From NCBI GenBank assembly GCA_963723355.1, contig CAVRQQ010000002.1, positions 186,001-250,000 on the forward strand: a DNA stretch of 64,000 nucleotides, written 5' to 3'. A program made the translations under genes and the position numbers. Under the pieces are notes generated by a model, which was given only the letters and a program-made list of their open reading frames with translations, made no database searches and had not been told where the DNA came from. Source of the DNA: JAFDBW01 sp963723355. Its GTDB lineage: Bacteria > Desulfobacterota > Desulfuromonadia > Desulfuromonadales > BM103. Positions 20,185 to 28,764 of the stretch are shown here, piece after piece. The number at the start of each line of letters is the position of its first letter. Position 1 is the first letter of the stretch.

Positions 20185-21314
20185 ATCAGGTTCTGCTGGA
20201 AAAAGTCTGGGATGTCATCGGCAGCGAACGTGTTCGCCAGACCTTGATCGAGATGGTTGATATCTACTCTCCCTCGGGGAAAGAAGAGGACATCCAGCTC
20301 TACATCCAGGGCCGGCTCGAAGCTGCTGGTCTCGCAGTAACCCGGCAGGTTGTCGAGGATGAACGTTACAACCTGTTTGCCACCATGGGGGAGGGTGTCC
20401 CGAGGCTGATCATGGTCGGGCACGTCGATACGGTGCCGGCCTGGAACCTGGAAGAATATGGCGCCGAAGAGGAGTGGGGGGTCTTGCGTGGCCTCGGCGC
20501 CGCAGACATGAAGGGCGGCTGTACGGCGATGCTGGAGGCCTGGCTGGCACTGGCGACACTGCCAGAAGACCAGTGCCCTCCCGTCGGACTGCTGTTCGTC
20601 GTCGGCGAAGAGGAAAATGGCGACGGTAGTGCCAAGTTCCTTGAAGAAAACCAGCCGCCCTGGGTGGTGATCGGAGAGCCGACCTCGTTGTCGCCATGCC
20701 TGAGCCATTACGGTTATCTCGAGGTGGCCCTGACCACTCAAGGGCGCCGCATTCATTCATCGTTGCCCGAGCTGGGGCACAATGCGGTCGAGTCGATGCT
20801 GCGCTTCCTGCTGTTGCTCGGCAATGAACCTCTGTTTAAGCGAGACAGCACGCAGATCGTCTATTCGATCCGGGAAATGAGCTCGTCACGTGCTGGTTTT
20901 GTGGTCCCCGATCAGTGTGAAACCTACATTGACCTGCATTTGCCGCCGGGAATGAACCCTGTGTCTGTCCAGGAGTCGATCCGCGCATGCGTTGGTAAGG
21001 CAGAGGCCCTGATCCCGGGGCTGAATCTCTCACTGTCCTTTGACTTCTCATCACAGGGCTATGCTCTTGATGAGTTCGGCAGCTTCTCCGGAATCCTGGA
21101 AGATGTTTATACGCAACTCAACCAGCCGCTGCGATTCAGCCCTTTTCGTTCCCATTCGGACGGCAACTTGTTTTTCGGTGCCGGCTGTCGGCCGATGATT
21201 CTCGGCCCGGGCTCACTGGAAACCGCCCACACCGCCGATGAGCAGACCTCGCTCTCGGAGGTCGAAGCGGCCGCGCGGATCTATGCGGCACTCTGCCTGA
21301 GCTGCGTTGACTGA
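20181..21314 (+). CDS. M20 family metallo-hydrolase (ArgE/DapE/carboxypeptidase type)
   Basis: 377 residues. Metal-site motifs are in the expected order: MVGHVDTVPAW (His, Asp), GAADMKGGCTAM (bridging Asp), VGEEENGDGSAKF (catalytic Glu pair), and a late His in LETAHTADEQTSL. A dimerisation insert lies between (HSSLPELGHNAVESM). The family removes N-acyl groups or cleaves C-terminal residues. Coupled to the GNAT gene upstream and near the RimK, AstE, formylglutamate hydrolase and glutamine synthetase genes, it fits a local amide-bond chemistry theme. Substrate not known. Confidence 0.87.
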   Translation: MNQVLLEKVWDVIGSERVRQTLIEMVDIYSPSGKEEDIQLYIQGRLEAAGLAVTRQVVEDERYNLFATMGEGVPRLIMVGHVDTVPAWNLEEYGAEEEWGVLRGLGAADMKGGCTAMLEAWLALATLPEDQCPPVGLLFVVGEEENGDGSAKFLEENQPPWVVIGEPTSLSPCLSHYGYLEVALTTQGRRIHSSLPELGHNAVESMLRFLLLLGNEPLFKRDSTQIVYSIREMSSSRAGFVVPDQCETYIDLHLPPGMNPVSVQESIRACVGKAEALIPGLNLSLSFDFSSQGYALDEFGSFSGILEDVYTQLNQPLRFSPFRSHSDGNLFFGAGCRPMILGPGSLETAHTADEQTSLSEVEAAARIYAALCLSCVD

Positions 21315-21417
21315 CCCTGGTTAATCCTTTTATTTTTTGTCCATGTCCGATGGTATTGGGATGTCTCTCAATACCGGCCTCTCTCAAACCGGCCCTGACC
21401 ACCCTGGAGGATTCGAG

Positions 21418-22778
21418 ATGACCGAAGTTGATCTGATAAAGAAACCCTGGGAACGGCTGCTGGAGCTCGTCGAAGCAGGAGACAGCACACAGCTGCTCGA
21501 TTTTCTGAACAGCATCAACCCGATGGACACGGCGCTGGCCGTCTCGCGTCTGCGCATGGAAGAGCAGAGCCGACTTTTTTCCATGCTGAACCCGGAAGAT
21601 GCGGCCGAAGTCATTGAAGACATCTCCGACGCCCAGGCCGCGGACCTGATCGAAGAACTTCCCCCGAACAGGCCGCCGCCATTCTCGAGGAGCTGGACAG
21701 CGATCATGTCGCCGATCTGCTCGGCGAACTGGATGAAGAGGAAGCCAAGGCCATCATTGACGAGATGGACCCCGAGGAGGCCGAAGAAGCGCGGCAGTTT
21801 CTCGAGTATCCGGCCGAGACGGCCGGCGGCCTGATGATCTCGGAGTACCTGGATTACCTGGTTGATCAGACGATTCATGATGTCCAAGGATATGCAGGCC
21901 AACCGGCAGGAGTACGTCGATTATCATGTCCAGTACCTGTACGTGACTGACCAGGAGGGGCGGTCTGCGGCGTGCTGCGCATGCACGATCTGCTTTTCCT
22001 GAATCACGCAGCTACGTTGCAGCAGGTCATGATCAGCAAGCCGCTTAAGGTTACGGTCGACGCGACGCTTGAGGATCTGCTTAATTTTTTTGAGGAGCAC
22101 GACCTGTTCGGCGTTCCGGTGGTGGATGCCGATAACCGGCTGGTGGGCGTTGTGCTTCCGGAGGCGGTTGAAGAAGCCAGGAGCAAGAGCAGCGTTCAGC
22201 AGTTCTTGGGATTTTCAGGCATTATTGGCGGTGAGGAGTTTCGCTCCATGCCCCTGCTGCGTCGCTCCGGCCGGAGGCTCTCCTGGCTGTCGATTAATAT
22301 TGTTTTGAACATCATCGCCGCAAGCGTGATCGCCCTCTACCAGGATACTTTGGCCGCGGCTATCTCCCTGGCGGTTTTTCTGCCGATTGTCAGCGACATG
22401 AGCGGCTGCTCCGGCAACCAGGCGGTGGCGGTCAGTATGCGCGAGCTCTCCCTGGGGCTGGTCCGACCCAACGAGCTGGTTCGGGTGCTGGCCAAAGAGG
22501 CCGGGATCGGAGTTTTGAATGGCCTGGTTCTCGGCTTGATGCTGGGTGCCGCGGCCTGGTTCTGGAAGGGCAACCCGTTCCTGGGCCTGGTCGTCGGGGG
22601 CGCGCTGGCGCTGAATACCTTAGTTGCGGTCTCCTTCGGCGGACTGATCCCGTTGGCGCTCAAACGCATGAAGCTTGACCCGGCCCTGGTGTCCAGCCCT
22701 CTGCTGACCACGGTGACCGACATGTGCGGCTTTTTCTTCGTGCTGAGCTTTGCGTCGCTGATGCTGGAACGGCTTTAA
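21418..22778 (+). CDS. mgtE: MgtE-type magnesium transporter, three frame breaks
   Basis: About 453 codons, the family length. N-terminal MgtE domain (LNPEDAAEVIEDISD), then a CBS pair (VMISKPLKVTVDATLEDLL, FGVPVVDADNRLVGVV) and the membrane part (LPIVSDMSGCSGNQAVAVSM, VVGGALALNTLVAVSFGG, LLTTVTDMCGFFFVL). Mg2+ enters through the membrane domain and the CBS part gates it. The frame changes at 21661-21666 (ELPP | EQAAAILEEL), near 21883 (IHDV | QDMQANRQEY) and near 21962 (DQEGR | CGVLRMHDL). Start supported by GGAGG 7 bases upstream. All segments are conserved, so a sequencing cause is likely. Confidence 0.88.
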
Positions 22779-23170
22779 CTTTTTGCGAGCACACATTGGT
22801 GACAGCTACCTCTTCTGGCGGTGAGACAGAGAAATTGGGTCACTGTCACCAATTTCGGTGTTCCTTATACCAGCGGCTGGTGTCTGAGAAATGATGTCTC
22901 TGGCAGATTTTCAGGAATTGTTGTCCGCAACGACAAGTATTTCGGACGTCGCTCCTTGAGTTAATCCAGCTCAAAGGTAGACTTGTTTCAAGTGCATAGT
23001 TAGCCATATTTGCCAGGCGAGGGTGTGGACACCTTGTCTTGAATTTCAATTCTTTCTCACGTCCTCAATTGGGTCTTCATCCCCGACAAATACGGTGTTC
23101 CCATTAGCTTGATATGTTTAAACCGGTTGTTGGTATCGTTGTCTAACATTCATTACATAGGGAGTGATTT
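22779..23170. repeat. Intergenic region with an 11-bp inverted repeat (ATTGGTGACAG / CTGTCACCAAT)
   Basis: The 392-base gap before glnA has no convincing gene. Arms ATTGGTGACAG (22795-22805) and CTGTCACCAAT (22843-22853) are perfect inverted repeats. A minus-strand open frame at 22846-23049 (MKFKTRCPHPRLANMANYAL...) matches no family I know. The arms could be ends of a small decayed element. glnA has the ribosome site GGGAGTGA before its ATG. Confidence 0.45.
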
Positions 23171-24499
23171 ATGACACGCGAAGAAATAATGGCAATTGTC
23201 GAGGAAAAGAATGTCAATTTTTTCCGGTTGCAGTTTGTTGATATTTTCGGGTTCATGAAGAATATTGCCATTCCCCGAAGTCAGATCAAAAAAGCTCTCG
23301 ACGGTCAGATGATGTTCGACGGTTCGTCTATTGACGGCTTCGTGCGCATCAACGAGTCGGACATGTACCTCAAGCCTGACTTCGACACTTTTCTGGTTTT
23401 GCCCTGGAGAGTCAGAGATAACGTAAATGCTGCGCGCATTATCTGTGACGTTCACAAGTCCGACGGGACACCTTTTACAGGATGTCCCCGTGTCAACCTG
23501 AAAAGGGTTTTGGCCGAAGCCCGGGAACTTGGCTATACCATGAACGTCGGAACGGAATGCGAATTTTTCCTGTTCCAGGAAGACGAGCAGGGCAACCTTA
23601 AAACGGAAACAGGTGACGTCGCCGGTTATTTCGATGTCGATCCCGAAGATAAGGGAATCAACTGTCGTCGGGAGATTATCGAGACGCTGGAATCGATGGG
23701 CTTTGAAGTTGAGGCCTCTCACCACGAGGTGGCAGAGGGACAACATGAAATCAACTTCAAGTATGCCGACGCCCTGGCCGCCGCCGACAACACGGTCACC
23801 TTCAAATGGGTGGTTCGCTCAATCGCCGCAAAGCATGGATTGCACGCCACATTCATGCCGAAACCGGTTTTCGGCATCAACGGGTCCGGAATGCACACGA
23901 ACCAGTCATTGTTCAATCTGGACGGGACAAATGCTTTTTTTGATGAAAACGGCCCTCTGAAGCTGAGCGAAACAGCCTATCAATACATCGCCGGGATCAT
24001 GAAAAATGCCCGTGGCTTTACAGCCGTGACCAACCCGCTGGTCAATTCGTACAAACGGCTCGTGCCCGGCTACGAGGCCCCGGTCTACGTTGCATGGTCA
24101 GCTTCAAACCGTTCTGCTTTGGTTCGTATCCCTGCTAATCGTGGGCTCAGCACAAGAACCGAGGTCCGGTGTCCTGACCCGGCCTGTAATCCCTACCTCG
24201 CTCTTGCGATGATGCTCAGCTCCGGGCTTGACGGGGTGAAGAACAAGCTTGACGCGCCAGCATCGGTCAATGTGGATATTTTCGAGATGACCCTGGCAGA
24301 AAAAGAGGCCGCCGGCATTGACAGTTTACCCGGGACCCTTGAAGAGGCGATTCTTGCACTGAAAGAAAGCCCAATTGCCAAAGAGGCGCTGGGTGAACAT
24401 ATCTTCGAAAAGTATATCGAAGGCAAAACACAGGAGTGGGATTCGTATCGGACCTGGGTTACGGACTGGGAAATCAAAAGATATATAAAGAATTACTGA
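23171..24499 (+). CDS. glnA: Glutamine synthetase, type I
   Basis: 442 residues. Family motifs in order: MMFDGSSIDGFVRI, GTECEFFLFQ, HEVAEGQHEINF, KPVFGINGSGMHTNQSLF (ammonium/glutamate site), NRSALVRIPANRG, and the C-terminal catalytic region. Makes glutamine from glutamate, ammonia and ATP. At 442 residues it matches the shorter GSI-alpha form; I see no NLY-type adenylylation site in the C-terminal third, so control by feedback rather than adenylylation is inferred. It has its own 5' gap and a strong terminator. Confidence 0.95.
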   Translation: MTREEIMAIVEEKNVNFFRLQFVDIFGFMKNIAIPRSQIKKALDGQMMFDGSSIDGFVRINESDMYLKPDFDTFLVLPWRVRDNVNAARIICDVHKSDGTPFTGCPRVNLKRVLAEARELGYTMNVGTECEFFLFQEDEQGNLKTETGDVAGYFDVDPEDKGINCRREIIETLESMGFEVEASHHEVAEGQHEINFKYADALAAADNTVTFKWVVRSIAAKHGLHATFMPKPVFGINGSGMHTNQSLFNLDGTNAFFDENGPLKLSETAYQYIAGIMKNARGFTAVTNPLVNSYKRLVPGYEAPVYVAWSASNRSALVRIPANRGLSTRTEVRCPDPACNPYLALAMMLSSGLDGVKNKLDAPASVNVDIFEMTLAEKEAAGIDSLPGTLEEAILALKESPIAKEALGEHIFEKYIEGKTQEWDSYRTWVTDWEIKRYIKNY

Positions 24500-24572
24500 T
24501 AGAGAAAAATTCCGTAAGAAAGATGGGCTGAACAGCTCAGGGCGAGATTTACACTCGCTGAGTTATTCCACA

Positions 24573-24634
24573 GGGGGCTTATAAATTTATCCAGGACATG
24601 ATTCACGGGTGTCCTTGGAATTTATGAAGCCCCC
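24573..24634 (+). terminator. Terminator after glnA
   Basis: Long hairpin GGGGGCTT-ATAAATT...AATTTAT-GAAGCCCCC with an inner CCAGGACA/TGTCCTTGG stem. It ends in CCCCCTTACC; the U tract is short but the stem is strong. Confidence 0.65.
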
Positions 24635-24764
24635 TTACCTCAAAACTGAACGCGAAAGAACAAAATGATTTTGATTGTGTTTTCCACGGAGTTGATATAA
24701 TAAACGCGCGTCACAAACCGTCATGCCGATTCCTGCTATTCGAGGATGTGACTCAAAGTCAGAC

Positions 24765-25115
24765 ATGGAGACTCGTCTCTCCCTCGATATCCTCCCTCAA
24801 CCGGATGAATCGACCTCCGGGCCGACCTGCCTGCATGCGGCGATCCGGCTAGTCCTGCCGCTGCTACCAGCGATACCCGCGGCCGGCCCGGTGGTCAACG
24901 GCGAGGTCACCGGCCTGCTTGATAACCGCATCGAGATGTATTGTGTCAACCAGGCCCGTATCCCCTCAATCACCGGTCAGGTGATTCTCGATGAGGGGCC
25001 ATTGGCCCGGCGGATTATCCGTGCCCTTGGCCCGGAGCCCGACCGCGTCAGGCTGGCAGCCGTGTATCGCGAACTGTGCGACTGCCTGAAGGAAGGGAGA
25101 ATATACCATGTCTGA
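24765..25115 (+). CDS. Short protein with N-terminus of a C39-like peptidase family, rest unassigned
   Basis: 116 residues. The first 25 (METRLSLDILPQPDEST, then SGPTCLHA) match the start of a C39-like peptidase family whose catalytic Cys follows CGPT. From residue 26 the text (IRLVLPLLPAIPAAGPVVN ... RIEMYCVNQARIPS ... ELCDCLKEGRIYHV) no longer resembles that family. The usual His/Asp part is missing. It may be an internal-deletion fusion of two genes. The first Cys of the usual STCGPTC is Ser here. The stop overlaps the next start by 8 bases. Function cannot be claimed. Confidence 0.45.
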   Translation: METRLSLDILPQPDESTSGPTCLHAAIRLVLPLLPAIPAAGPVVNGEVTGLLDNRIEMYCVNQARIPSITGQVILDEGPLARRIIRALGPEPDRVRLAAVYRELCDCLKEGRIYHV

Positions 25116-25824
25116 CGTGGCGCTGCTGATTACCTGCGAACACGCAGTCAATCATGTCCCGGAAGAGTTAACCCACCTCTTTGCTGACTGTCCGGAGGTG
25201 TTGCGGTCGCATCGGGCTTTCGATCAGGGTGCCGCCGAGCTGGCACGGCGTATTGCCGAAACCCTGTCAGCCCCCCTGTTCGAGGCGAAATTAACCCGGC
25301 TCCTGGTTGATCATAATCGATCGCCGCACAATCGCTCGCTCTGGTCGGAGTTCGGCCGGGGATTGCCCACATCAGAGAAACTTCGGTTGCTCGACAATTA
25401 CTACCGGCCTTTCCGCGGTGAAGTGGCAGGTTGGATAAGCAATAGCATGGCAGATGAGTGCAAGGTTGTGCATGTCTCGGTCCACTCATTCACACCCGTC
25501 CTCAATGGTAAGCAACGGGTGGTCGATATTGGTTTGCTCTATGATCCTGGTCGTACCGAAGAGAGATTCTTCGCAGATGTTTGGAAATCAAGGATTTCAA
25601 CCTTATGCCCCGAGTTGAGAGTCCGGTTTAACGTCCCCTATCGTGGGAGTAGTGATGGTCACATGACATCATATCGGGAGCTCTATAAAAGTAGGGATTA
25701 TGCAGGAATCGAACTGGAGATCAACCAGTTACTGGTCGCAGGGGAAGATGGTTGGCACGCGCTGCAAAAACAGGTTGCCGCCAGTCTGAAGGATTCACTG
25801 GCCGACCTGACCTCTGATGAATGA
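25108..25824 (+). CDS. N-formylglutamate amidohydrolase family protein
   Basis: 238 residues of the PF05013 family. Likely Zn site residues: LLITCEHAVNHVPEEL (Glu, His), LLVDHNRSPHN and VVHVSVHSFTP; later IGLLYDPGR and GIELEINQLL. The archetype cleaves N-formyl-L-glutamate in histidine breakdown, but no hut genes are near. Homologues also sit beside RimK-like ATP-grasp ligases and papain-like peptidases in amidoligase neighbourhoods, which fits this region better. Overlaps the upstream fragment and the downstream antiporter frame by 8 bases each. Confidence 0.86.
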   Translation: MSDVALLITCEHAVNHVPEELTHLFADCPEVLRSHRAFDQGAAELARRIAETLSAPLFEAKLTRLLVDHNRSPHNRSLWSEFGRGLPTSEKLRLLDNYYRPFRGEVAGWISNSMADECKVVHVSVHSFTPVLNGKQRVVDIGLLYDPGRTEERFFADVWKSRISTLCPELRVRFNVPYRGSSDGHMTSYRELYKSRDYAGIELEINQLLVAGEDGWHALQKQVAASLKDSLADLTSDE

Positions 25825-26801
25825 TATGATTGTCCCTTCACTGGCAATAATCCTCGGGCTTATCTTGCTGGTCTGGAGTGCCGACCGATTTGTCGGCGGC
25901 TCGGCTGCGGTGGCGCGCCACTTCGGCATGCCGCCCTTGCTGATCGGCATGGTGATCGTCGGGTTCGGCACCTCGGCCCCGGAAATGTCCGTGTCCGCAT
26001 TGTCATCTCTGCAGGGTAACCCGGCGATCGCGCTGGGCAATGCCTATGGTTCAAATATTGCCAATATCGCCCTGATCCTGGGGCTCGCGGCGCTGATCAG
26101 CCCGATTGCCGTGCATTCCGATGTGTTGCGCAAGGAGTTGCCGATCCTGACCCTGGTCACGTTCCTGGCGGGCTTATCAACTATGGGATGGCCAACTGTC
26201 GCGGAGCGACGCCTATATTCTGCTGCTTGTGTTTGCCGGGCTGATGGGCTGGACAATCTGGCAGGGTGTGCGACGCAAGGATGATAACCTGGCGGTCGAA
26301 ATCGAGCAGGCGTTCAAAGCCGAACCCATACCGCTCGGTCGAGCGTTTTTCTGGCTGGTTGTCGGGTTGATCGTGCTGGTCGGCAGTTCCCGGGTGCTGG
26401 TCTGGGGGGCAGTCGCCTTGGCGCACAGCTTCGGGGTCAGTGATCTGGTCGTCGGTCTGACGGTTGTCGCGATCGGCACCTCTTTGCCGGAGCTGGCTTC
26501 CTCGGTGATCGCCGCCCGCAAACAGGAGCACGATATCGCTCTCGGCAACGTGCTCGGCTCCAACCTGTTCAACACCCTCGCCGTGGTTGGCATCGCCGGG
26601 GCGATAAAGCCCGCGGACGTGCCCGGCGGCATTCTGACCAGGGACCTGCCGGTGATGGTTCTGCTAACCCTGTCCCTGTTCGTGATCGGTTACGGTTTTC
26701 GCGGTCCGGGACGGATCAACCGCATTGAGGGCGGTCTGCTCCTTGCTGCGTTCCTTGTCTACACAGGCTGGCTGGTTGCCAGCGCCGCATCCGGTTCCTG
26801 A
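25817..26801 (+). CDS. Calcium/sodium antiporter (CaCA, YrbG-like), one frame break
   Basis: About 328 codons, full length for YrbG-like exchangers. Two inverted repeats each with an alpha motif: VGFGTSAPEMSVSALSSLQG ... GNAYGSNIANIALILG in the first half, and VAIGTSLPELASSVIAAR ... GNVLGSNLFNTLAVVG in the second. About ten membrane helices. The frame shifts at the GGG of 26185-26187, where an extra G turns MDGQLSRSDAYILLL into another frame. Start overlaps the previous gene by 8 bases. Exports Ca2+ in exchange for Na+ or H+ by family analogy. Confidence 0.88.
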
Positions 26802-26807
26802 TCCTGC

Positions 26808-27671
26808 CTAATAGATTTTCCTCTTTGAAAAGGTTGATCCAAGAACGCTGAAGGTGTTCTCAACGATGAACATCGAATGGGGGTCGTTGGTGAAGACGAT
26901 TTCTTCCAGCCGCTTGAGCTGAATATTGTTGACGACGATCAGCAGGACGGTTTTCTGGATCTTTTTGTATCCACCGAGTCCCGGCAGCATGGTCGTGCCG
27001 ATTTTCATGTTCTGCATGACCTGATCGGCGATCTGGTCAGGCTTCTCGGAAATCACCAGGGCCATTTTACGCTGGTTGAACATGGCCAGACAATAATCCA
27101 GGGTCATTGAGGTGATGAACACGGCGATCATCGACGCGATGACCAGGTCATTGTCCAAAGTCAAAAAGCTGAAGCTGAACAGGACGAAGTTGAAAAAGAA
27201 GAAGAACTTGCCCAGGCCGATATTGAATTTCTGGTAGAGGATCACACCCGCGACATCCAGGCCGCCGTTCGAGCCGAGTGAGCGCAGCACCATGCCGGCG
27301 CCGGCGCCGATGATCACGCCGAAGGTCACGGCGGCGTAAAGCTGCTCTTCGATGTTGATGCGGAAATCGATCAACATGAAAAACAGTGACAGGGAGAGCA
27401 TCGCCAGGGCGCTGTAGCCGAGGAACCTTTTCGAGAGGTAGATGTACCCGATGATGAACATCGGGATATTCAGGAGCAAGTAGATGATCCCGGTGTTCAA
27501 TCCGCCGGTCAGGTAATGAATCAGGGTCGATATGCCGAACAACCCGCCGGGGACAAATCCCTGAACCTCGCCAAGGGCCTTATAGCCGATGGCCTGGATG
27601 AATGTGCCGATCACGATCAGACCGCAATTCCATGCAACAGAGTAGGGCAGTTTATGGGCGATTGTATTCAT
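26808..27671 (-). CDS. YitT family membrane protein (DUF161/DUF2179)
   Basis: 287 residues: five to six membrane helices (WNCGLIVIGTFIQAIGYKAL, LGYSALAMLSLSLFFMLIDF, GVIIGAGAGMVLRSLGSNGG) and a C-terminal cytoplasmic DUF2179 domain (MALVISEKPDQIADQVM, TVLLIVVNNIQLKRLEEIVF, DPHSMFIVENTFSVLG). The GSNGGLDV segment is typical. Biochemical role not established for the family. Tail-to-tail with the antiporter, 6 bases apart. Confidence 0.88.
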   Translation of the reverse strand: MNTIAHKLPYSVAWNCGLIVIGTFIQAIGYKALGEVQGFVPGGLFGISTLIHYLTGGLNTGIIYLLLNIPMFIIGYIYLSKRFLGYSALAMLSLSLFFMLIDFRINIEEQLYAAVTFGVIIGAGAGMVLRSLGSNGGLDVAGVILYQKFNIGLGKFFFFFNFVLFSFSFLTLDNDLVIASMIAVFITSMTLDYCLAMFNQRKMALVISEKPDQIADQVMQNMKIGTTMLPGLGGYKKIQKTVLLIVVNNIQLKRLEEIVFTNDPHSMFIVENTFSVLGSTFSKRKIY

Positions 27672-27814
27672 CGTAAGACCTCCGGATGACCAAGCGTAAA
27701 AAAATGATTTGTATCGCTATACCCGACACGTCCTGTTGTCAAACTAATTCGGCCTTCAGAACGTCACGAAACGTTAAAAAGGTGTTAAGGAGATGAAGGA
27801 TAGCAGATAGAAAA

Positions 27815-27837
27815 AGCCCGTACAGTGAGTACGGGCT
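27815..27837 (-). terminator. Minus-strand terminator upstream of the YitT gene
   Basis: AGCCCGTAC...GTACGGGCT, a perfect 9-bp stem with a 5-base loop. Only the minus strand has a following T run (GGGCTTTTTC). It would stop a transcript coming from the 27.9-28.5 kb repeat region, where no minus-strand gene is recognised. Confidence 0.7.
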
Positions 27838-28000
27838 CAGATTGTAGACAAGCTTCGCAGCTGATGCTGGTTTTTTTTTTTACCTGGCGGATGAAGGTTC
27901 TGTGAAGTTTAGGGCCACAGATGGTTAAACTGTTGCCCTTGTTATTGTGCGCTCAATAATCAAAGTCAAAATCAAAACCGTCGGGGTTGCCCGACAGCAA

Positions 28001-28034
28001 CTTCATTTTCTTTATCGCGACAAAGAAAACGAAG
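28001..28034. repeat. REP-like inverted repeat CTTCATTTTCTTT / AAAGAAAACGAAG
   Basis: A nearly perfect 13-bp inverted repeat around TATCGCGA. It is the left part of a composite repeat region (27980-28400) that fills most of the 859-base gap between the YitT and Trm112-like genes. Open frames here on both strands are by-products of the repeats. Confidence 0.6.
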
Positions 28035-28195
28035 CAAAAGAAAGCTTTGCGCTGCGCTGGGCATGTCTTGTTCGGAATGGCGGCAACATCAATCCAGATC
28101 GGTCTGATCGATCAAGAGTCTGCACTTCCCCCGCAGGACCCGAGGCTCTTGAGACCCTCTCCTTTTGTGGAGGGTTGCAGCGGTCGTCATGCTTG

Positions 28196-28386
28196 CAGGC
28201 TTTTCCCCTGTAAATCACACTGCAAGGGAGGCCTCCCTGCAACGGGCCGGCTTATTAAGCTCCGAAGTTATTGGATGTCGCAGAAATCCGGCAAAGGAGA
28301 TGCCCTCCGCAAGGAGAAGGCACTTTTGCATACTTTTGTTGCCGGACAAAAGTATGGCGTCCGGCGGGACGCGACCCGCCGGTTCT
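28196..28386. repeat. Long intergenic repeat, copy A
   Basis: About 191 bases that match 36385-36581 closely. Shared landmarks in order: CAGGCTTTTCCCCTGTAA, TCACACTGCAAG, GGGCCGGCTTATTAAGCTCC, TTATTGGATGTC, CAATCCGGCAAAGGAGATGC (AAATCCGG here), CCCTCCGCAAGGAG, ACTTTTGT...ACAAAAGTA (inverted repeat) and GGCGGGACGC...CCCGCCGGTTCT. No open frame is conserved between copies, so it is non-coding. Confidence 0.85.
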
Positions 28387-28530
28387 TTGTTTCAGAAAAA
28401 GTACAAGGGCAACAGATTGTCCAACCTGTTGCCCTCACTATCATGCAGCCCACCTTTCTTTGTTTGACTTGCCCGGATGGCTGTTGTAGAAATTCTTGAC
28501 ACAATCAATTAATCAATTCGGAGGCTTCTC

Positions 28531-28701
28531 ATGGCCCTTTCCAAAGACCTGCTGGAAATCCTTGTCTGCCCGCAATGCAAGGGTGAGATCGTCCCTGACG
28601 AAAAACACGAAAAGCTGATTTGCCAGGCCTGCAAACTGGCCTACCCGGTACGTGACGACATCCCGGTGATGCTGATCGATGAAGCCTTGTCGCTTGACTG
28701 A
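28531..28701 (+). CDS. Trm112 family / UPF0434 small zinc-ribbon protein
   Basis: 56 residues, complete: begins MALSKDLLEILVCPQCKGEI and ends VMLIDEALSLD. It has the two zinc knuckles CPQC and CQAC and the family text LAYPVRDDIPVMLIDEA. Members of this family (YcaR-like in bacteria) are small accessory proteins; eukaryotic Trm112 activates methyltransferases. GGAGG lies 6 bases before the ATG. It stands between the repeat region and the radical SAM gene, 63 bases upstream of the latter on the same strand. Confidence 0.88.
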   Translation: MALSKDLLEILVCPQCKGEIVPDEKHEKLICQACKLAYPVRDDIPVMLIDEALSLD

Positions 28702-28764
28702 CGATTCCATCGTGCTTGCCGAGTTGTTTGTAATCCTCCCCTCGCTCGTCCTACTATGTGACCG

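Noticed and set aside
22846..23049. 67-codon minus-strand frame as a transposase remnant
   Set aside because: The text does not match a transposase family; only the flanking inverted repeat hints at an element.
27947..28504. Several 70-170 codon frames in the repeat region
   Set aside because: They are produced by the REP-like repeats and are not conserved between the two repeat copies.
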